Below are positions 17,164-27,501 of a stretch of DNA of 64,000 bases, piece by piece (the first letter of the stretch is position 1; each line of letters starts with the position of its first letter). The notes beneath the pieces were generated by a model. It ran no database searches, was not told where the DNA came from, and saw nothing but the letters and a program-made list of their open reading frames with translations. A program made the position numbers and the translations under genes. The stretch is from Billgrantia aerodenitrificans. GTDB taxonomy: Bacteria > Pseudomonadota > Gammaproteobacteria > Pseudomonadales > Halomonadaceae. The stretch lies in the NCBI RefSeq assembly GCF_021404405.1, contig NZ_JABFTV010000004.1, positions 372,001-436,000 on the forward strand. The letters are read 5' to 3'.

Positions 17164-18735
17164 GTGAAGATTGGTGCACCCAAGGAGCTCGCCACGGGAG
17201 AAGCGCGCGTCGCGCTCACCCCTGACAGTGCACAGCTCATACAGAAGCTTGGACACGAGTGTTTGATAGAAACCGGGGCCGGCGTTGCCGCCGGCTTCGA
17301 CGACGAGGCCTACCGGGCCGTCGGCGTCAGTGTGGCGGAGAGTGCCGAAGCGCTGTGGCGCGACGCCGAGATCGTGATCAAGGTGCGCGAGCCGAGCGAG
17401 GCGGAAGCCGACCTGCTGCGCGAGGGTCAGACCCTGATCAGCTTCTTCTGGCCGGCCCAGAACGAGGCGCTGCTGGAGCGCTGTCGCGCCCAGGGCGCGA
17501 CCGTGATCGCCATGGACATGGTGCCGCGGATCTCGCGAGCCCAGAAGATGGACGCGCTCTCCTCCATGGCCAATATCGCCGGCTACCGGGCGGTGATCGA
17601 GGCGGGCAACAATTTCGGACGCTTCTTCACCGGCCAGGTCACCGCAGCGGGCAAGGTGCCGCCGGCCAAGGTGCTGGTCATCGGCGCCGGTGTGGCCGGC
17701 CTTGCCGCCATCGGCACGGCGACCAGCCTGGGGGCCGTGGTGCGCGCCTTCGACGTGCGTCCCGAGGTGGCCGAGCAGATCGAGTCCATGGGCGCCGAGT
17801 TCCTGTTCCTCGACTTCGAGGAGGCCCAGGACGGCTCCGGCACCGGCGGCTACGCCGCGCCCTCCAGCCCCGAGTTCCGCGAGAAGCAGCTGGCGCTGTT
17901 CCGCGAGCAGGCCCCCGAGGTCGACATCGTCATCACCACTGCGCTGATCCCGGGTCGTCCGGCGCCCAAGCTGTGGCTCGAGGACATGGTCAAGGCGATG
18001 AAACCGGGTTCGGTGATCGTCGACCTGGCCGCCGAGAAGGGCGGCAACTGCGACCTTACCGTGCCGAACGAGAAGGTGGTCACCGACAACGGCGTGACCA
18101 TCGTCGGTTACACCGACTTCCCGTCGCGCATGGCGACCCAGTCGTCGCTGCTCTACGCCACCAACATTCGTCACATGCTCACCGATCTGACGCCGGAGAA
18201 GGACGGCGCCATCGCGCATGACATGGAAGACGACGTGATTCGCGGCGCCACCGTGACGCACCAGGGCGAGATCACCTTCCCGCCGCCGCCGCCCAAGGTG
18301 AAGGCCATTGCCGCGGCCAAGCCCAAGGAGAAGGTCAAGGAGCCGACGCCCGAGGAGAAACGCGCGGCGGAGCTTGCCACCTTCAAGGAGCAGACCAAGC
18401 GTCAGGTCACGCTGCTCGGCATCGGCGGGGCGCTGATGCTGCTGCTCGGGCAGATCGCCCCGGCCTCGTTCATGCAGCACTTCATCGTCTTCGTGCTGGC
18501 CTGCTTCGTCGGTTTCCAGGTGATCTGGAACGTCAGCCACTCGCTGCATACGCCGCTGATGGCGGTGACCAATGCCATCTCCGGCATCATCGTGCTCGGT
18601 GCCGTGCTGCAGATCGGTTCGGGTAACTGGATCGTGGTGCTTCTGGCGGCGATCTCGGTATTGATCGCCACCATCAACATCGTGGGCGGCTTCCTGGTGA
18701 CACGCCGGATGCTGGCCATGTTCCAGAAATCCTGA
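17164..18735 (+). CDS. pntA: NAD(P) transhydrogenase subunit alpha
   Basis: A 523-residue protein with the E. coli-type architecture: the NAD-binding domain I (dinucleotide fold [13 protein letters not shown] at about residues 173-185; D-R-x-D-like loop at E-K-G-G-N-C-D), a charged linker rich in Pro and Lys near 375-400, and about four membrane helices at the C-terminus. With PntB it couples proton movement to hydride transfer from NADH to NADP+. The start is GTG at 17164 with GGGAG upstream. A small inverted repeat tgacg-taag-cgtca (16999-17012) lies in the 243-bp upstream gap. Confidence 0.97.
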   Translation: MKIGAPKELATGEARVALTPDSAQLIQKLGHECLIETGAGVAAGFDDEAYRAVGVSVAESAEALWRDAEIVIKVREPSEAEADLLREGQTLISFFWPAQNEALLERCRAQGATVIAMDMVPRISRAQKMDALSSMANIAGYRAVIEAGNNFGRFFTGQVTAAGKVPPAKVLVIGAGVAGLAAIGTATSLGAVVRAFDVRPEVAEQIESMGAEFLFLDFEEAQDGSGTGGYAAPSSPEFREKQLALFREQAPEVDIVITTALIPGRPAPKLWLEDMVKAMKPGSVIVDLAAEKGGNCDLTVPNEKVVTDNGVTIVGYTDFPSRMATQSSLLYATNIRHMLTDLTPEKDGAIAHDMEDDVIRGATVTHQGEITFPPPPPKVKAIAAAKPKEKVKEPTPEEKRAAELATFKEQTKRQVTLLGIGGALMLLLGQIAPASFMQHFIVFVLACFVGFQVIWNVSHSLHTPLMAVTNAISGIIVLGAVLQIGSGNWIVVLLAAISVLIATINIVGGFLVTRRMLAMFQKS

Positions 18736-18752
18736 GCGGCGGAGTGACGAAC

Positions 18753-20195
18753 ATGTTAGGACAAGGTTTTGTTTCCGCCGCGGCCATCGCGGCAAGCATA
18801 CTTTTCGTGCTCTCCCTGGGCGGGCTGAGCAATCAGGAGAAGGCCAAGCGGGCGGTATGGTACGGCATCGTCGGTATGGCGGTGGCGGTGCTGTTCACCG
18901 CCTTCGGCCCCGGCATCGGCAACTACTGGCTGATGATCCCGATGATCGTGATCGGCTCGGTGATCGGCTGGAAGGTGGCCAAGCAGGTGGCCATGACCGA
19001 GATGCCGCAACTGGTGGCGGCGCTGCACAGCTTCGTCGGCCTCGCCGCGGTGTTCGTGGCCTGGAACGCCGATCTCGAACGGCGCCGAGTGCTGGCCGCC
19101 CAGGCGCTGGATACCGCGCATCAGGAGTTCTCTGCCTTCGCCGCCCTGGTGGCGACCAAGGCGCCGGACGAGCTCACCTTCCTGCAACTGGAGGTGGTCT
19201 TCGCCATCTTCATCGGCGCGGTGACCTTCACCGGCTCGGTGGTCGCCTTCGGCAAGCTGGCCGGCAAGGTCGACGGCAAGCCGCACAAGCTGCCCGGCGG
19301 CCATCTGCTCAACGCCGGGGCCGCGGCGGTCTGTCTGCTGCTGGCAGTACTCTATCTCAACGGGGCCGGTTTCTGGACGCTGCTGCTGCTCGCGGCACTG
19401 TCGTTCTTCATCGGCTGGCACCTGATCATGGGCATCGGCGGCGCCGACATGCCGGTGGTGGTGTCGATGCTCAACAGCTACTCCGGCTGGGCGGCGGCGG
19501 CCATCGGCTTCACGCTCTCCAACGACCTGCTGATCGTCACCGGCGCGCTGGTGGGCTCTTCGGGGGCGATTCTCTCCTACATCATGTGCAAGGCGATGAA
19601 CCGCAACTTCGTCAGCGTCATCCTGGGCGGCTTCGGCGGCACCCAGGGCCCGGCCGCCGAGATCGAGGGCGAGCAGGTGGCCATCGACGCCGCGGGCGTG
19701 GCCAGCACGCTCAACAACGCCGACAGCGTGGTCATCGTGCCGGGCTACGGCATGGCCGTTGCCCAGGCCCAGAACGCCGTGAGCGAACTGGTGCGCAAGC
19801 TGCGTTCCGCCGGCAAGGAGGTGCGTTTCGCCATCCACCCGGTGGCCGGGCGCCTGCCAGGGCACATGAACGTGCTGCTGGCCGAGGCCAGGGTGCCCTA
19901 CGATATCGTGCTGGAGATGGACGAGATCAACGACGACTTCCCCAAGACCGACGTGGTGATCGTCATCGGCTCCAACGACATCGTCAACTCGGCGGCCCAG
20001 GACGACCCCAACAGCCCGATCGCCGGCATGCCGGTACTCGAGGTGTGGAAGTCCAGCGTGGTGTTCGTCTGCAAACGAGGCCAGGGTACCGGCTACTCCG
20101 GCATCGAGAATCCGCTGTTCTACAAGGAGAACACGCGGATGTTCTACGGCGACGCCCGGGAGAGCATCGACTCCCTGCTATCGCTGATCGACTGA
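18753..20195 (+). CDS. pntB: NAD(P) transhydrogenase subunit beta
   Basis: A 480-residue membrane subunit: about nine hydrophobic helices in the first 270 residues, then the NADP-binding domain III with [14 protein letters not shown] near residues 328-341 and the conserved G-S-N-D-I-V-N near 407-413. ATG 18753 is preferred over an in-frame GTG at 18744 because GGAG sits 8 bases before it and homologues start here. It follows pntA by 17 bases, one operon, and ends at a hairpin. Confidence 0.96.
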   Translation: MLGQGFVSAAAIAASILFVLSLGGLSNQEKAKRAVWYGIVGMAVAVLFTAFGPGIGNYWLMIPMIVIGSVIGWKVAKQVAMTEMPQLVAALHSFVGLAAVFVAWNADLERRRVLAAQALDTAHQEFSAFAALVATKAPDELTFLQLEVVFAIFIGAVTFTGSVVAFGKLAGKVDGKPHKLPGGHLLNAGAAAVCLLLAVLYLNGAGFWTLLLLAALSFFIGWHLIMGIGGADMPVVVSMLNSYSGWAAAAIGFTLSNDLLIVTGALVGSSGAILSYIMCKAMNRNFVSVILGGFGGTQGPAAEIEGEQVAIDAAGVASTLNNADSVVIVPGYGMAVAQAQNAVSELVRKLRSAGKEVRFAIHPVAGRLPGHMNVLLAEARVPYDIVLEMDEINDDFPKTDVVIVIGSNDIVNSAAQDDPNSPIAGMPVLEVWKSSVVFVCKRGQGTGYSGIENPLFYKENTRMFYGDARESIDSLLSLID

Positions 20196-20236
20196 GTCGG
20201 TCGCGGGAGTGTCATCCCGCACCGAACGTTGGTATG

Positions 20237-20263
20237 AATGCCCCCGAAAGGGGGCATTCTTCG
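20237..20263 (+). terminator. Terminator hairpin after pntB
   Basis: Nine-base arms aatgccccc / gggggcatt close a gaaa tetraloop, followed by a weak T-rich tail (cttcgtt). It separates pntAB from gpsA. Confidence 0.7.
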
Positions 20264-20315
20264 TTACACTCAGGGCAATTTCATCCGTTCCATCGACCGA
20301 TTTCGCGGGGCAGAC

Positions 20316-21389
20316 ATGGCAGACGAACCCATGCGGGTAGCAGTTCTGGGGGGCGGCAGCTTCGGTACCGCGCTGGCGAGCATCGCCGCCGACAACGGGG
20401 CCAGGGTGTGCCAATGGCTGCGGGACCCGCAGCTTGTGGAGCAGATCAATCGGGAGCATCGCAATTCACGCTACCTGCCGGACTACGCCATCAACCCGGC
20501 GGTGCGCGCCTCGAGCGACATGCAGGCCGTGCTCGAAGGGGCCGAGCTGGTGCTGGTGGCGATTCCCTCGAAGGCCTTTCGCGACGTGGTGCGCCAGGCG
20601 CGGCCCTGGCTCAACGCCGACCAGATCCTGGTCAGCACCACCAAGGGAATCCAGGAGGAAGGCTTCAAGCTGATGAGCCAGATCCTCGAGGAGGAGACCG
20701 GCTTTGCCCATATCGGCGTGATTTCCGGGCCCAATCTGGCCACCGAGATCGCCCAGAAGCAGCTCACCGCCACCGTGGTGGCCAGCGACGATGCACTGAC
20801 CCGCACCCGCGTTCAGCAGGCGCTGAGCTGTGACTACTTTCGCGTCTACGCCAGCAATGACCGCTACGGTGTGGAGCTGGGCGGCTCGCTGAAGAACATC
20901 TACGCCATCGCCGCCGGCATGGCCGCGGCGCTGGGCATGGGCGAGAACACTCGCAGCATGCTGATGACCCGGGCGCTGGCCGAGATGGGGCGTTTCGCCG
21001 TCAGCCTCGGGGCCAACCCCATGACCTTTCTGGGCCTTGCCGGGGTGGGCGATCTGATCGTAACCTGCTCCTCGCAGCTCTCGCGCAACTATCGCGTGGG
21101 CTACGCCCTGGGCCAGGGCAAGAACCTGGACGAGGCGGTCGAGGCGCTGGGACAGGTGGCCGAGGGGGTCAACACGGTGCGTCTGGTGCGCGACAAGGCG
21201 CGCAAGGACGGCGTCTACATGCCGCTGGCCGAGGGGTTGTATCAGGTGCTGTTCGAGGGCGTGCCGGCGCGGGAGATGGCGCGCATGCTGATGCGCGGCG
21301 AGCAGAGCAGCGACGTGGAGTTCGTGCTGCCGCGGGAGGCCGTGCAGCAGGCCCATCGGCGCGTCGAAGCGGGCGAGGAGAAGCCATGA
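20316..21389 (+). CDS. gpsA: Glycerol-3-phosphate dehydrogenase [NAD(P)+]
   Basis: A 357-residue cytosolic enzyme that reduces dihydroxyacetone phosphate to glycerol-3-phosphate for phospholipid synthesis. The Rossmann motif [10 protein letters not shown] is at about residues 11-20, [10 protein letters not shown] near 137-146, and the catalytic [10 protein letters not shown] block near 189-198. ATG 20316 (MADEP) is used; ATG 20331 (MRVAVLGG) is equally possible. The stop overlaps the sixA start by 4 bases, so the two are coupled. Confidence 0.96.
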   Translation: MADEPMRVAVLGGGSFGTALASIAADNGARVCQWLRDPQLVEQINREHRNSRYLPDYAINPAVRASSDMQAVLEGAELVLVAIPSKAFRDVVRQARPWLNADQILVSTTKGIQEEGFKLMSQILEEETGFAHIGVISGPNLATEIAQKQLTATVVASDDALTRTRVQQALSCDYFRVYASNDRYGVELGGSLKNIYAIAAGMAAALGMGENTRSMLMTRALAEMGRFAVSLGANPMTFLGLAGVGDLIVTCSSQLSRNYRVGYALGQGKNLDEAVEALGQVAEGVNTVRLVRDKARKDGVYMPLAEGLYQVLFEGVPAREMARMLMRGEQSSDVEFVLPREAVQQAHRRVEAGEEKP

Positions 21390-21859
21390 TGCTTCGTCTG
21401 TATGTCATGCGCCACGGCGAAGCCAGTCCGGGTCGGCCGGACCACGAGCGCGAACTGACCGCCCGCGGCCACGCCGAGGCCGGGCGCATGGCCGAATGGT
21501 TCTCACGGCAGTCGCTGGAAGGCGCCCGGCTCTTCAGCAGCCCCTACCGGCGCGCCCGGCAGACGGCGGTTCACGTCGCCGGGGCGCTTGGCATCGATGC
21601 CGTGGAACTCCCCATCATCACCCCCGACGACTCGCCCGGCGCCGTGTGCGACTGGCTGCTGGACATGAGCGATGGCCGGCCCATCGTGCTGGTCAGCCAC
21701 ATGCCGCTGGTAGGGCTGCTTACCGGGCAACTGGTGGAGGGGCGCTCCGACCGCGGTCTCGCTTTTCCCACCGCCGCGGTGGCCGAGCTCGAGAGCGAGG
21801 TGTGGGCGGCAGGGTGCGCCCGGCTGCTGCGCTTCATGGCACCTCACGACCTCTGCTGA
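21386..21859 (+). CDS. sixA: Phosphohistidine phosphatase SixA
   Basis: A 157-residue histidine-phosphatase-fold protein. The catalytic R-H-G motif sits in [10 protein letters not shown] (residues 7-16), [11 protein letters not shown] supplies the second Arg, and V-S-H-M-P-L-V-G the second His. SixA removes phosphate from histidine of signalling proteins such as the nitrogen-PTS NPr or the ArcB HPt domain in E. coli (family knowledge). It is coupled to gpsA by ATGA overlap, with GAGGAG as ribosome binding site. Confidence 0.9.
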   Translation: MMLRLYVMRHGEASPGRPDHERELTARGHAEAGRMAEWFSRQSLEGARLFSSPYRRARQTAVHVAGALGIDAVELPIITPDDSPGAVCDWLLDMSDGRPIVLVSHMPLVGLLTGQLVEGRSDRGLAFPTAAVAELESEVWAAGCARLLRFMAPHDLC

Positions 21860-21909
21860 GGTCGATTTTTAACGCTCTATGGCCAAGCGCAGGCAGTTTT
21901 CAGACATAG

Positions 21910-22857
21910 CTAGATCCAGCCGATGACTTTCAGGGCAAATACCCCCAGGGTGATGGTCACGCTGGCCATCAGCGTGGTCAGGGCGATGATGTTGGCCGAG
22001 AGGGCCGCATTGCCGCCCATCGCCTTGGTCATGACGAAGGCCGCGGCCGCCGTCGGGCTGGCGAAGAACAGGAACAGAACGCCCAGTTCGCGTCCCTCGA
22101 AGCCGACCAGCCAGGCAGCGAGAATCGCGACCACGGGCAGGGTGATCATCTTCATCAAGCTGGCGCCCATGGCCAGGCTGCCCGAGGCCCTGATCGAACC
22201 CAGCGACAGGGTGGCGCCGATGCAGATCAGCGCCAGTGGCAGCGTCAGCGAGGCGAAGTACTGTCCCGAGGTCATCGCCCAGCCGGGCAGGCGCAGCTCC
22301 AGCGCCGCTACCGGGATGGCGGCGACCACGGCAAGGATCAGCGGATTGCGGGCGATATGGCTGGCGATGCTGCGCCAGTCTGCGCTCTTGCCTTCCTGAT
22401 AGGTGGCCAGCACGATGACCGAGAAGGCGTTGTAGGTCAGGATCACCACACCGAGCAGCAGGCCGCCGGCGGAAAGCCCGTAGTCGCCGTACATGCCGGC
22501 CGCCAGCGCCAGGCCGACGATGCCGCAGTTCCCGCGAAACGCGCCCTGTACGTAGACGCCGCGGTCGGCATAGGGCACGCGCAGAATGGCCCAGCCCCAG
22601 GAGAGCAGGAAGCTGCCTAGCGTGGCCAGGGCGAAGAAGGCCAGCATGGCGGGGTTGAGCGTGGTATCCAGGTCGGCGCGAATGATGCTGAGGAAGATCA
22701 GCGTCGGCATGGTGGCCTTGAACACCAGGCTCGAGGCGGTGGAGATGAAGGCCTGATCGATCCAGCCCAGGCGCTTCAGGCCCAGGCCGATGAAGACCAT
22801 GGCGAAGACCGGCAGGGTGATCTCCAGGGTAGCGAAAAAGAGTTCGTATAGGCCCAT
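21910..22857 (-). CDS. AEC-family (auxin efflux carrier) transporter
   Basis: A 315-residue membrane protein with about ten helices in two groups of five, typical of the AEC/membrane transport protein family that exports organic acids such as malonate or malate. Supporting blocks are F-I-G-L-G-L-K-R-L-G-W-I near residues 22-33, G-N-C-G-I-V-G-L-A at about 110 and L-P-L-A-L-I-C-I-G-A-T-L-S near 205. It starts 1 base after the stop of a 31-codon frame, suggesting coupled translation. The substrate cannot be assigned. Confidence 0.9.
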   Translation of the reverse strand: MGLYELFFATLEITLPVFAMVFIGLGLKRLGWIDQAFISTASSLVFKATMPTLIFLSIIRADLDTTLNPAMLAFFALATLGSFLLSWGWAILRVPYADRGVYVQGAFRGNCGIVGLALAAGMYGDYGLSAGGLLLGVVILTYNAFSVIVLATYQEGKSADWRSIASHIARNPLILAVVAAIPVAALELRLPGWAMTSGQYFASLTLPLALICIGATLSLGSIRASGSLAMGASLMKMITLPVVAILAAWLVGFEGRELGVLFLFFASPTAAAAFVMTKAMGGNAALSANIIALTTLMASVTITLGVFALKVIGWI

Positions 22858-22858
22858 G

Positions 22859-22954
22859 TCAGCGTGCGAGCCACAGGCCGACGACGATGGCGGCGGTCAC
22901 GGTGACGAAGAACACACGGTTGCGCGTACGAGTATCGCGAGGGGAGCGAGGCAT
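22859..22954 (-). CDS. 31-residue single-pass membrane protein upstream of the AEC carrier
   Basis: This frame is too short for usual gene callers. It starts MPRSPRDTRTRNR, a basic cytoplasmic head, and continues into a hydrophobic helix (F-F-V-T-V-T-A-A-I-V-V-G-L-W-L-A) ending in Arg. A GGAG motif lies 8 bases before its ATG, and its TGA is 1 base from the ATG of the carrier gene, so both would be translated from one mRNA. No family is recognised. It could be a small subunit of the carrier or a translational coupler. Confidence 0.6.
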   Translation of the reverse strand: MPRSPRDTRTRNRVFFVTVTAAIVVGLWLAR

Positions 22955-23070
22955 GACGGGACTCCAGGACAGGGCGAACGGTATGAAGCGGAGGTCGACT
23001 TGGCGGAATAGAGTAAACCCGTTAGCCTGCTATCGCCACTGCCGGCCAGCTCCGACTCCGGATTCTCCTC

Positions 23071-23886
23071 ATGACTGAACGTTCCACCGCTTCGCGACCG
23101 CGCCTGGTCTTCGCACACGCCAACGGTTTTCCCGGCATGAGCTACCGTAGCCTGCTGGCTCCCTTGCATGAGCGCTTCGACATTCACCCCGTCGACCGCC
23201 TGGGTCATCATCCCGACTACCCGGTCGGCGCCAACTGGCTGGCGCTGCGCGATGAGCTGCTCGAGCACGTGCTCGACGATGACGGCCCCGTCGTCGGTGT
23301 GGGGCACTCCATGGGCGGCGTGCTGATGGCCATGGCGGCGGAGCATGCGCCGCAGCGCTTTCGCTGCGTGGTGATGCTCGACCCGCCGTTGATGCTGGGA
23401 CTCGATGCCTGGAGCATGAAGGTGGCCAAGCGCTTTGGCTTCGTCGACCGGGTCACGCCGGCGGGCAAGAGCCACGGTCGCCGGGCATCCTGGCCCGACC
23501 GTGAGGCGATGGTCAATCACTTGCGTCGTCGCGGCCTGTTCCGCCGTTTTACCCCTGAAGCCCTGTACGACTATGTGGAAGGTGGCACGCGGCTACGTGA
23601 CGACGGCGGTGCCGAACTGATCTACGACCCGGCGATCGAGACCGAGATATTCCGCAACCTGCCCGATCACCTGACGCGCCTGCCGCGCCGGCTCAGAATT
23701 CCCTTCGGCGTGCTGGTCGGCAGCGACTCCGATCTGATCACGCCCAGGCGGCGCCGCCGGCTGGCTGCCCACGGCATTCCGCTGGCACCGGTGCCGGGTA
23801 CCCATATGTTTCCCATGGAGCACCCCGAGGAGACGCGGCAGGCGCTGCTGGCGATGCTCGACGAACTGCTGGAGGGTGAGGTATGA
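23071..23886 (+). CDS. Alpha/beta hydrolase
   Basis: A 271-residue alpha/beta-hydrolase-fold protein. The oxyanion region reads F-A-H-A-N-G-F-P-G (about residues 14-22), the nucleophile elbow G-H-S-M-G-G-V (Ser about 80), and the C-terminal V-P-G-T-H-M-F-P-M-E carries the catalytic His. No signal peptide. It overlaps the next hydrolase gene by 4 bases (ATGA). Substrate unknown; the family covers esterases, epoxide hydrolases and thioesterases. Confidence 0.88.
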   Translation: MTERSTASRPRLVFAHANGFPGMSYRSLLAPLHERFDIHPVDRLGHHPDYPVGANWLALRDELLEHVLDDDGPVVGVGHSMGGVLMAMAAEHAPQRFRCVVMLDPPLMLGLDAWSMKVAKRFGFVDRVTPAGKSHGRRASWPDREAMVNHLRRRGLFRRFTPEALYDYVEGGTRLRDDGGAELIYDPAIETEIFRNLPDHLTRLPRRLRIPFGVLVGSDSDLITPRRRRRLAAHGIPLAPVPGTHMFPMEHPEETRQALLAMLDELLEGEV

Positions 23887-24749
23887 GCGAGGCGCAACCC
23901 CTGACCCTGGCAGGCGGCCGCCTGGCGGCACTCGCCTGGGGTGAGCCGAGCGCACCCACCTGGCTGGCACTGCACGGCTGGCTGGACAACGCCGCGAGCT
24001 TCTCCCGCCTGGCACCGCTGCTGTGCGCTGGGCTCGATGTGCGCATCGTGGCGCTGGACTTCTCCGGTCACGGCCATTCGCGGCATGGGGAAGGCGACTA
24101 CGCCCTGTGGGACTACTGCCACGACCTGCTGGATGCTGCCGACGAGCTGGACCTCGAGCGCGTGAGCGTGCTGGCCCACTCCATGGGAGCGGGAGTGGCC
24201 TGTCTCACCGCGGCGGCGCTGCCGGAGCGCATCGAGCGACTGGTCCTGATCGATGGTCTGGGCGCCGTCACCACGTCTGCCGAGGAGAGCGCCACTCAAC
24301 TGCGCAAGGGGTTGCGTGCCGCCAGACGCCCGAGGTCGGCAGCGCCGCGCTATCCTGATAGCAGTACCGCCGTGGCGGCACGTGTGGCCGGTGGCGTGAC
24401 ACCGATCGATGCCGAAACCGCGACGCCGCTGGTGGAGCGCAACCTGATGTGGGAAGCCGATGGCCACGTGCGTCTGCGTACCGATGGCAGGCTGCTGTGG
24501 CCTTCACCGCTACGCCTGAGTCCGGAGCAGGTGTTGGCCCTGCTCGGTGCGATCCAGGCGCCGGTGCTGTTGATCGAGGGCGAGAAGGGCATACTGGCCG
24601 AACGTGAGAACGCCCAGGCGGCGCGTGCGGCAGTCCCTCATCTGACGCGACAGGTATTGCCGGGCGGACACCATCTACATCTGGAGCCTGACAGCGTGGC
24701 CGCGGTGGCGCGAGCCATCGAGACGTGGCTGGAACCGCGTCGAACATGA
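23883..24749 (+). CDS. Alpha/beta hydrolase
   Basis: A 288-residue alpha/beta hydrolase. The H-G-W-L-D-N-A-A-S-F segment near residue 31 forms the oxyanion hole, and the nucleophile elbow is A-H-S-M-G-A-G (Ser about 101; Ala replaces the first Gly of GxSxG). D-G-L-G-A-V and G-G-H-H-L-H-L-E near the C-terminus give the remaining triad region. This pattern resembles bacterial serine-hydrolase-like (SERHL) proteins. It is translationally coupled to the previous hydrolase and 16 bases from the patatin gene, forming a three-gene lipid/ester hydrolase run. Confidence 0.88.
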   Translation: MSEAQPLTLAGGRLAALAWGEPSAPTWLALHGWLDNAASFSRLAPLLCAGLDVRIVALDFSGHGHSRHGEGDYALWDYCHDLLDAADELDLERVSVLAHSMGAGVACLTAAALPERIERLVLIDGLGAVTTSAEESATQLRKGLRAARRPRSAAPRYPDSSTAVAARVAGGVTPIDAETATPLVERNLMWEADGHVRLRTDGRLLWPSPLRLSPEQVLALLGAIQAPVLLIEGEKGILAERENAQAARAAVPHLTRQVLPGGHHLHLEPDSVAAVARAIETWLEPRRT

Positions 24750-24765
24750 TCCCGGGAGAGGTGAG

Positions 24766-25827
24766 ATGAGCAGCAGTCAGGTGGTGGAACAGGGCAAGCG
24801 CGTGGCGCTGACGCTGGGCAGCGGCGGGGCGCGCGGCTACGCCCATATCGGCGTGATCGAGGTGCTCGAGGCGCGGGGATACGAGATCGCTGCCATCTCC
24901 GGCTGCTCCATGGGTGCGGTCATCGCCGGTGTCCATGCCGCGGGGCAGCTCGAGGCCTATCGTGACTGGGTCTGCAAGCTCGACTACTTCGACGTGCTCA
25001 AGCTGGTCGACGTCACCTGGAGCCCGATGGGGGCGATGCGGGCCAGCAAGGTGATGAGCAAACTCGAAGAGCTCATCGGCGACATCCAGATCGAGGAGCT
25101 GCCGATCCCGCTGACCACCGTCGCCACCGATCTGGCGCGGCAGCGTGAGGTGTGGTTCCAGTCGGGCCCGCTGCTGCGTGCGATCCGTGCCTCCATCGCC
25201 ATACCGGGGGTCATCACGCCGGTGCACATCGGCGACAGCACCCTGGTGGACGGCGGCCTGCTCAACCCGCTGCCGATCACGCCGACGGTATCGTCTCATG
25301 CCGATATGATGCTGGCCGTCAATGTCACCGCCCACAGCGCCCGGCCGGTGACGCTGAACGATCTGATGCCCACCGAAGAGCAGGAGATGGTGGAAGCGCA
25401 GGCCGTGGCCAAGGGCTGGATGGACGTGCGCGGTGCCACGCGCTGGCTGTTCGAAGGGTTCGGCGCTGCGGATCAGGAAGCCAGTATGGCGGACGGCAAG
25501 AGCGAGCGCGCGTCCAACGGGCGACGGGCCTGGGGCCGGCTCGACATGATCCTGGCCTCTTTCGACATCACCCAGGCGTCGCTGGCCAAGTACAAGATTG
25601 CAGGCTATCCCCCAGATGTGCTGATCGAGGTGCCCAAGACGGTATGCGGGGCCTTCGAGTTTCACCGCGCCGAGGCGCTGATTCGCCTGGGGCGTCACCT
25701 TGCCATGGAAGCGCTGGACCGCTACGAGGGGCGCACGCATACCGGCCACGGCGGTTCTGCCGGTATTATTGTCGAGCCGCCGCAGATGCCGGTCGACCGC
25801 GAGTCGGGAGGTGGGCAGGCAAGCTAG
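24766..25827 (+). CDS. Patatin-like phospholipase (RssA-type)
   Basis: A 353-residue patatin-domain protein. The oxyanion motif G-S-G-G-A-R-G-Y-A-H-I-G-V is at about residues 20-32, the nucleophile motif G-C-S-M-G-A-V near 46-52, and the catalytic dyad Asp in V-D-G-G-L-L-N-P near 161-168, so the hydrolase site is complete. No signal peptide, so it is cytosolic or peripheral. Its stop overlaps that of the convergent Smr gene by 4 bases. Predicted lipid acyl hydrolase; substrate unknown. Confidence 0.9.
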   Translation: MSSSQVVEQGKRVALTLGSGGARGYAHIGVIEVLEARGYEIAAISGCSMGAVIAGVHAAGQLEAYRDWVCKLDYFDVLKLVDVTWSPMGAMRASKVMSKLEELIGDIQIEELPIPLTTVATDLARQREVWFQSGPLLRAIRASIAIPGVITPVHIGDSTLVDGGLLNPLPITPTVSSHADMMLAVNVTAHSARPVTLNDLMPTEEQEMVEAQAVAKGWMDVRGATRWLFEGFGAADQEASMADGKSERASNGRRAWGRLDMILASFDITQASLAKYKIAGYPPDVLIEVPKTVCGAFEFHRAEALIRLGRHLAMEALDRYEGRTHTGHGGSAGIIVEPPQMPVDRESGGGQAS

Positions 25828-26402
25828 AAGGCTTGCCCACGGCGGCGCAACAGTACATAAACGGCGCCGGTGCCGCCATCGCTCTCCCGCGCCGAGCAGA
25901 ACGCCAGCACCGTCGGCCATTCGCGCAGCCAGGTGTTGACGTGGCTCTTGATCACCGGGTAATCCGCCGTGCTGCCCCACGCCTTGCCGTGAACCACCAG
26001 CACGCAGCGCATGCGACTGCCCACCGCCTCCTTGAGAAAGCTTTCCAGCTCCAGACGCGCCTCGTCGAGGCTGTAGCCGTGCAGATCCAGCCCTGCTTCC
26101 CAGGCGATCTGGCCGCGCTTCAGCTGGCTGCGGGTGCGGTAGGGCAGGTCGGGCAGAGCGAAGTCGAGGAATTCCGAAGGGCGCACCGGCTCCACACGGC
26201 CATCGCTGGTGCGACTGGCGCTTTCCGCCGTATCGGCTGCCACCGCCGCAGCGCGACGTTCCGCTGCCGCCGGGTCGCGACGCTTGGGCCGCCCCGGGTC
26301 GGCACGATTGACGGCAATGCGGCGCACGCCGGCCTCGCGCAGCGCCTGGCGAAAGGCGTTGCTGTCGTCGTCATCGTCGTCGGGCGGGCGGCGTTGGCTC
26401 AT
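25824..26402 (-). CDS. Smr-domain protein
   Basis: A 192-residue protein with a C-terminal Smr domain (about residues 100-185): L-D-L-H-G-Y-S-L-D-E-A-R and V-L-V-V-H-G-K-A-W-G are the conserved L-D-x-H-G and H-G-K-G-type motifs. Smr domains are nucleases linked to ribosome rescue in E. coli SmrB; this shorter form matches the SmrA-like group (family knowledge). The N-terminus carries an Asp run (D-D-D-D-D-D) and basic Arg-rich patches. It is transcribed away from prmB. Confidence 0.9.
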   Translation of the reverse strand: MSQRRPPDDDDDDSNAFRQALREAGVRRIAVNRADPGRPKRRDPAAAERRAAAVAADTAESASRTSDGRVEPVRPSEFLDFALPDLPYRTRSQLKRGQIAWEAGLDLHGYSLDEARLELESFLKEAVGSRMRCVLVVHGKAWGSTADYPVIKSHVNTWLREWPTVLAFCSARESDGGTGAVYVLLRRRGQAF

Positions 26403-26520
26403 GCGGGGCTCGGGTGGTGTCGTCGAGCGGCCAGTATAACGGCCTGAGCGCGGCTGTGAACCGCCAGTCGCCGCGGGTACAATCGGGTCATCGAACCCAA
26501 CCGACTGTGCAGGACCTTAC

Positions 26521-27471
26521 GTGGCCAACTCCACCGATTCCCGCTCGACCCTGACCCTGGACGACGAGGCGCTGTGTCGCGACCTCCTCACGCTGCGCGA
26601 CTACCTGCGCTGGGCCGCCAGCGAATTCCACCTGGCCGGCCTGCACCACGGCCACGGCACCGACTCCCCCTGGGACGAAGCCGTGGCGCTGACGCTGGGT
26701 GCCTTGCACCTGCCCTGGAACGTCGATCCCGCGGTGCTCGACGCACGCCTGCTGCCCGTGGAGCGGGCGCGTATCGTCGCGCTGGTGCGTGAGCGCATCA
26801 CCACGCGCCGGCCGCTGCCCTATCTGCTGGGCGAGGCGTTCTTCGCCGGTTTTGCCTTCGACGTCGACGAGCGGGTGCTGATACCGCGTTCGCCCATCGC
26901 CGAGCTGATCGAGAGTGGCTTCGCCGCCTGGTTCCCCGAGGAGCCACCGGCGCGGGTGCTGGATCTGTGCACCGGTTCGGGCTGCATCGGCATCGCCGCG
27001 GCGCTGCACCTGCCCACCTGCGAGGTGGACCTTTCCGACATCAGCACCGACGCCCTGGCCGTGGCCAGGCAGAACATCCAGCGCCACGACCTGGGCGCGC
27101 GGGCGCGGGCGGTGCTCTCCGACCTGTTCGAGGGGCTGGCCGGCCAGCGCTATGAGCTGATCGTCTCCAACCCGCCTTACGTGGATGCCCGCGATCTTGC
27201 CACCATGCCCGCCGAGTATCGTCACGAGCCGGCGCTGGCGCTTGGCGCCGGGGCCGACGGCCTCGACATCGTGCGCCGTATTCTGCGCGAAGCGCGGCGC
27301 TACCTGACCGATCACGGCGTGTTGATCGTCGAGGTCGGCAACTCCGACCGTCATCTGGAAGCAGCCTTCCCCGAGGTGCCTTTCCTGTGGCTCGACTTCG
27401 AGCGCGGCGGGCAGGGCGTGTTCGCCCTCACCGCCGCGGAACTCGACGCCCATGCGGCGTCCTTCGCCTGA
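26521..27471 (+). CDS. prmB: Ribosomal protein L3 glutamine methyltransferase
   Basis: A 316-residue SAM-dependent methyltransferase that modifies a glutamine of ribosomal protein L3. The SAM site reads [13 protein letters not shown] (about residues 146-158) and the catalytic N-P-P-Y occurs in [11 protein letters not shown] (N about 219). The long N-terminal helical part with L-G-E-A-F-F-A-G distinguishes PrmB/PrmC. Placement directly before aroC is the common gammaproteobacterial arrangement and favours PrmB over PrmC. Start is GTG at 26521. Confidence 0.93.
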   Translation: MANSTDSRSTLTLDDEALCRDLLTLRDYLRWAASEFHLAGLHHGHGTDSPWDEAVALTLGALHLPWNVDPAVLDARLLPVERARIVALVRERITTRRPLPYLLGEAFFAGFAFDVDERVLIPRSPIAELIESGFAAWFPEEPPARVLDLCTGSGCIGIAAALHLPTCEVDLSDISTDALAVARQNIQRHDLGARARAVLSDLFEGLAGQRYELIVSNPPYVDARDLATMPAEYRHEPALALGAGADGLDIVRRILREARRYLTDHGVLIVEVGNSDRHLEAAFPEVPFLWLDFERGGQGVFALTAAELDAHAASFA

Positions 27472-27501
27472 TCCAACCCTACGATATCGGGAGGCACGCC
27501 C

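Noticed and set aside
18857..20833. 658-codon plus-strand frame across pntB and gpsA
   Set aside because: It is an Arg/Gly/Ala-rich off-frame of two well-supported genes and crosses the pntB terminator.
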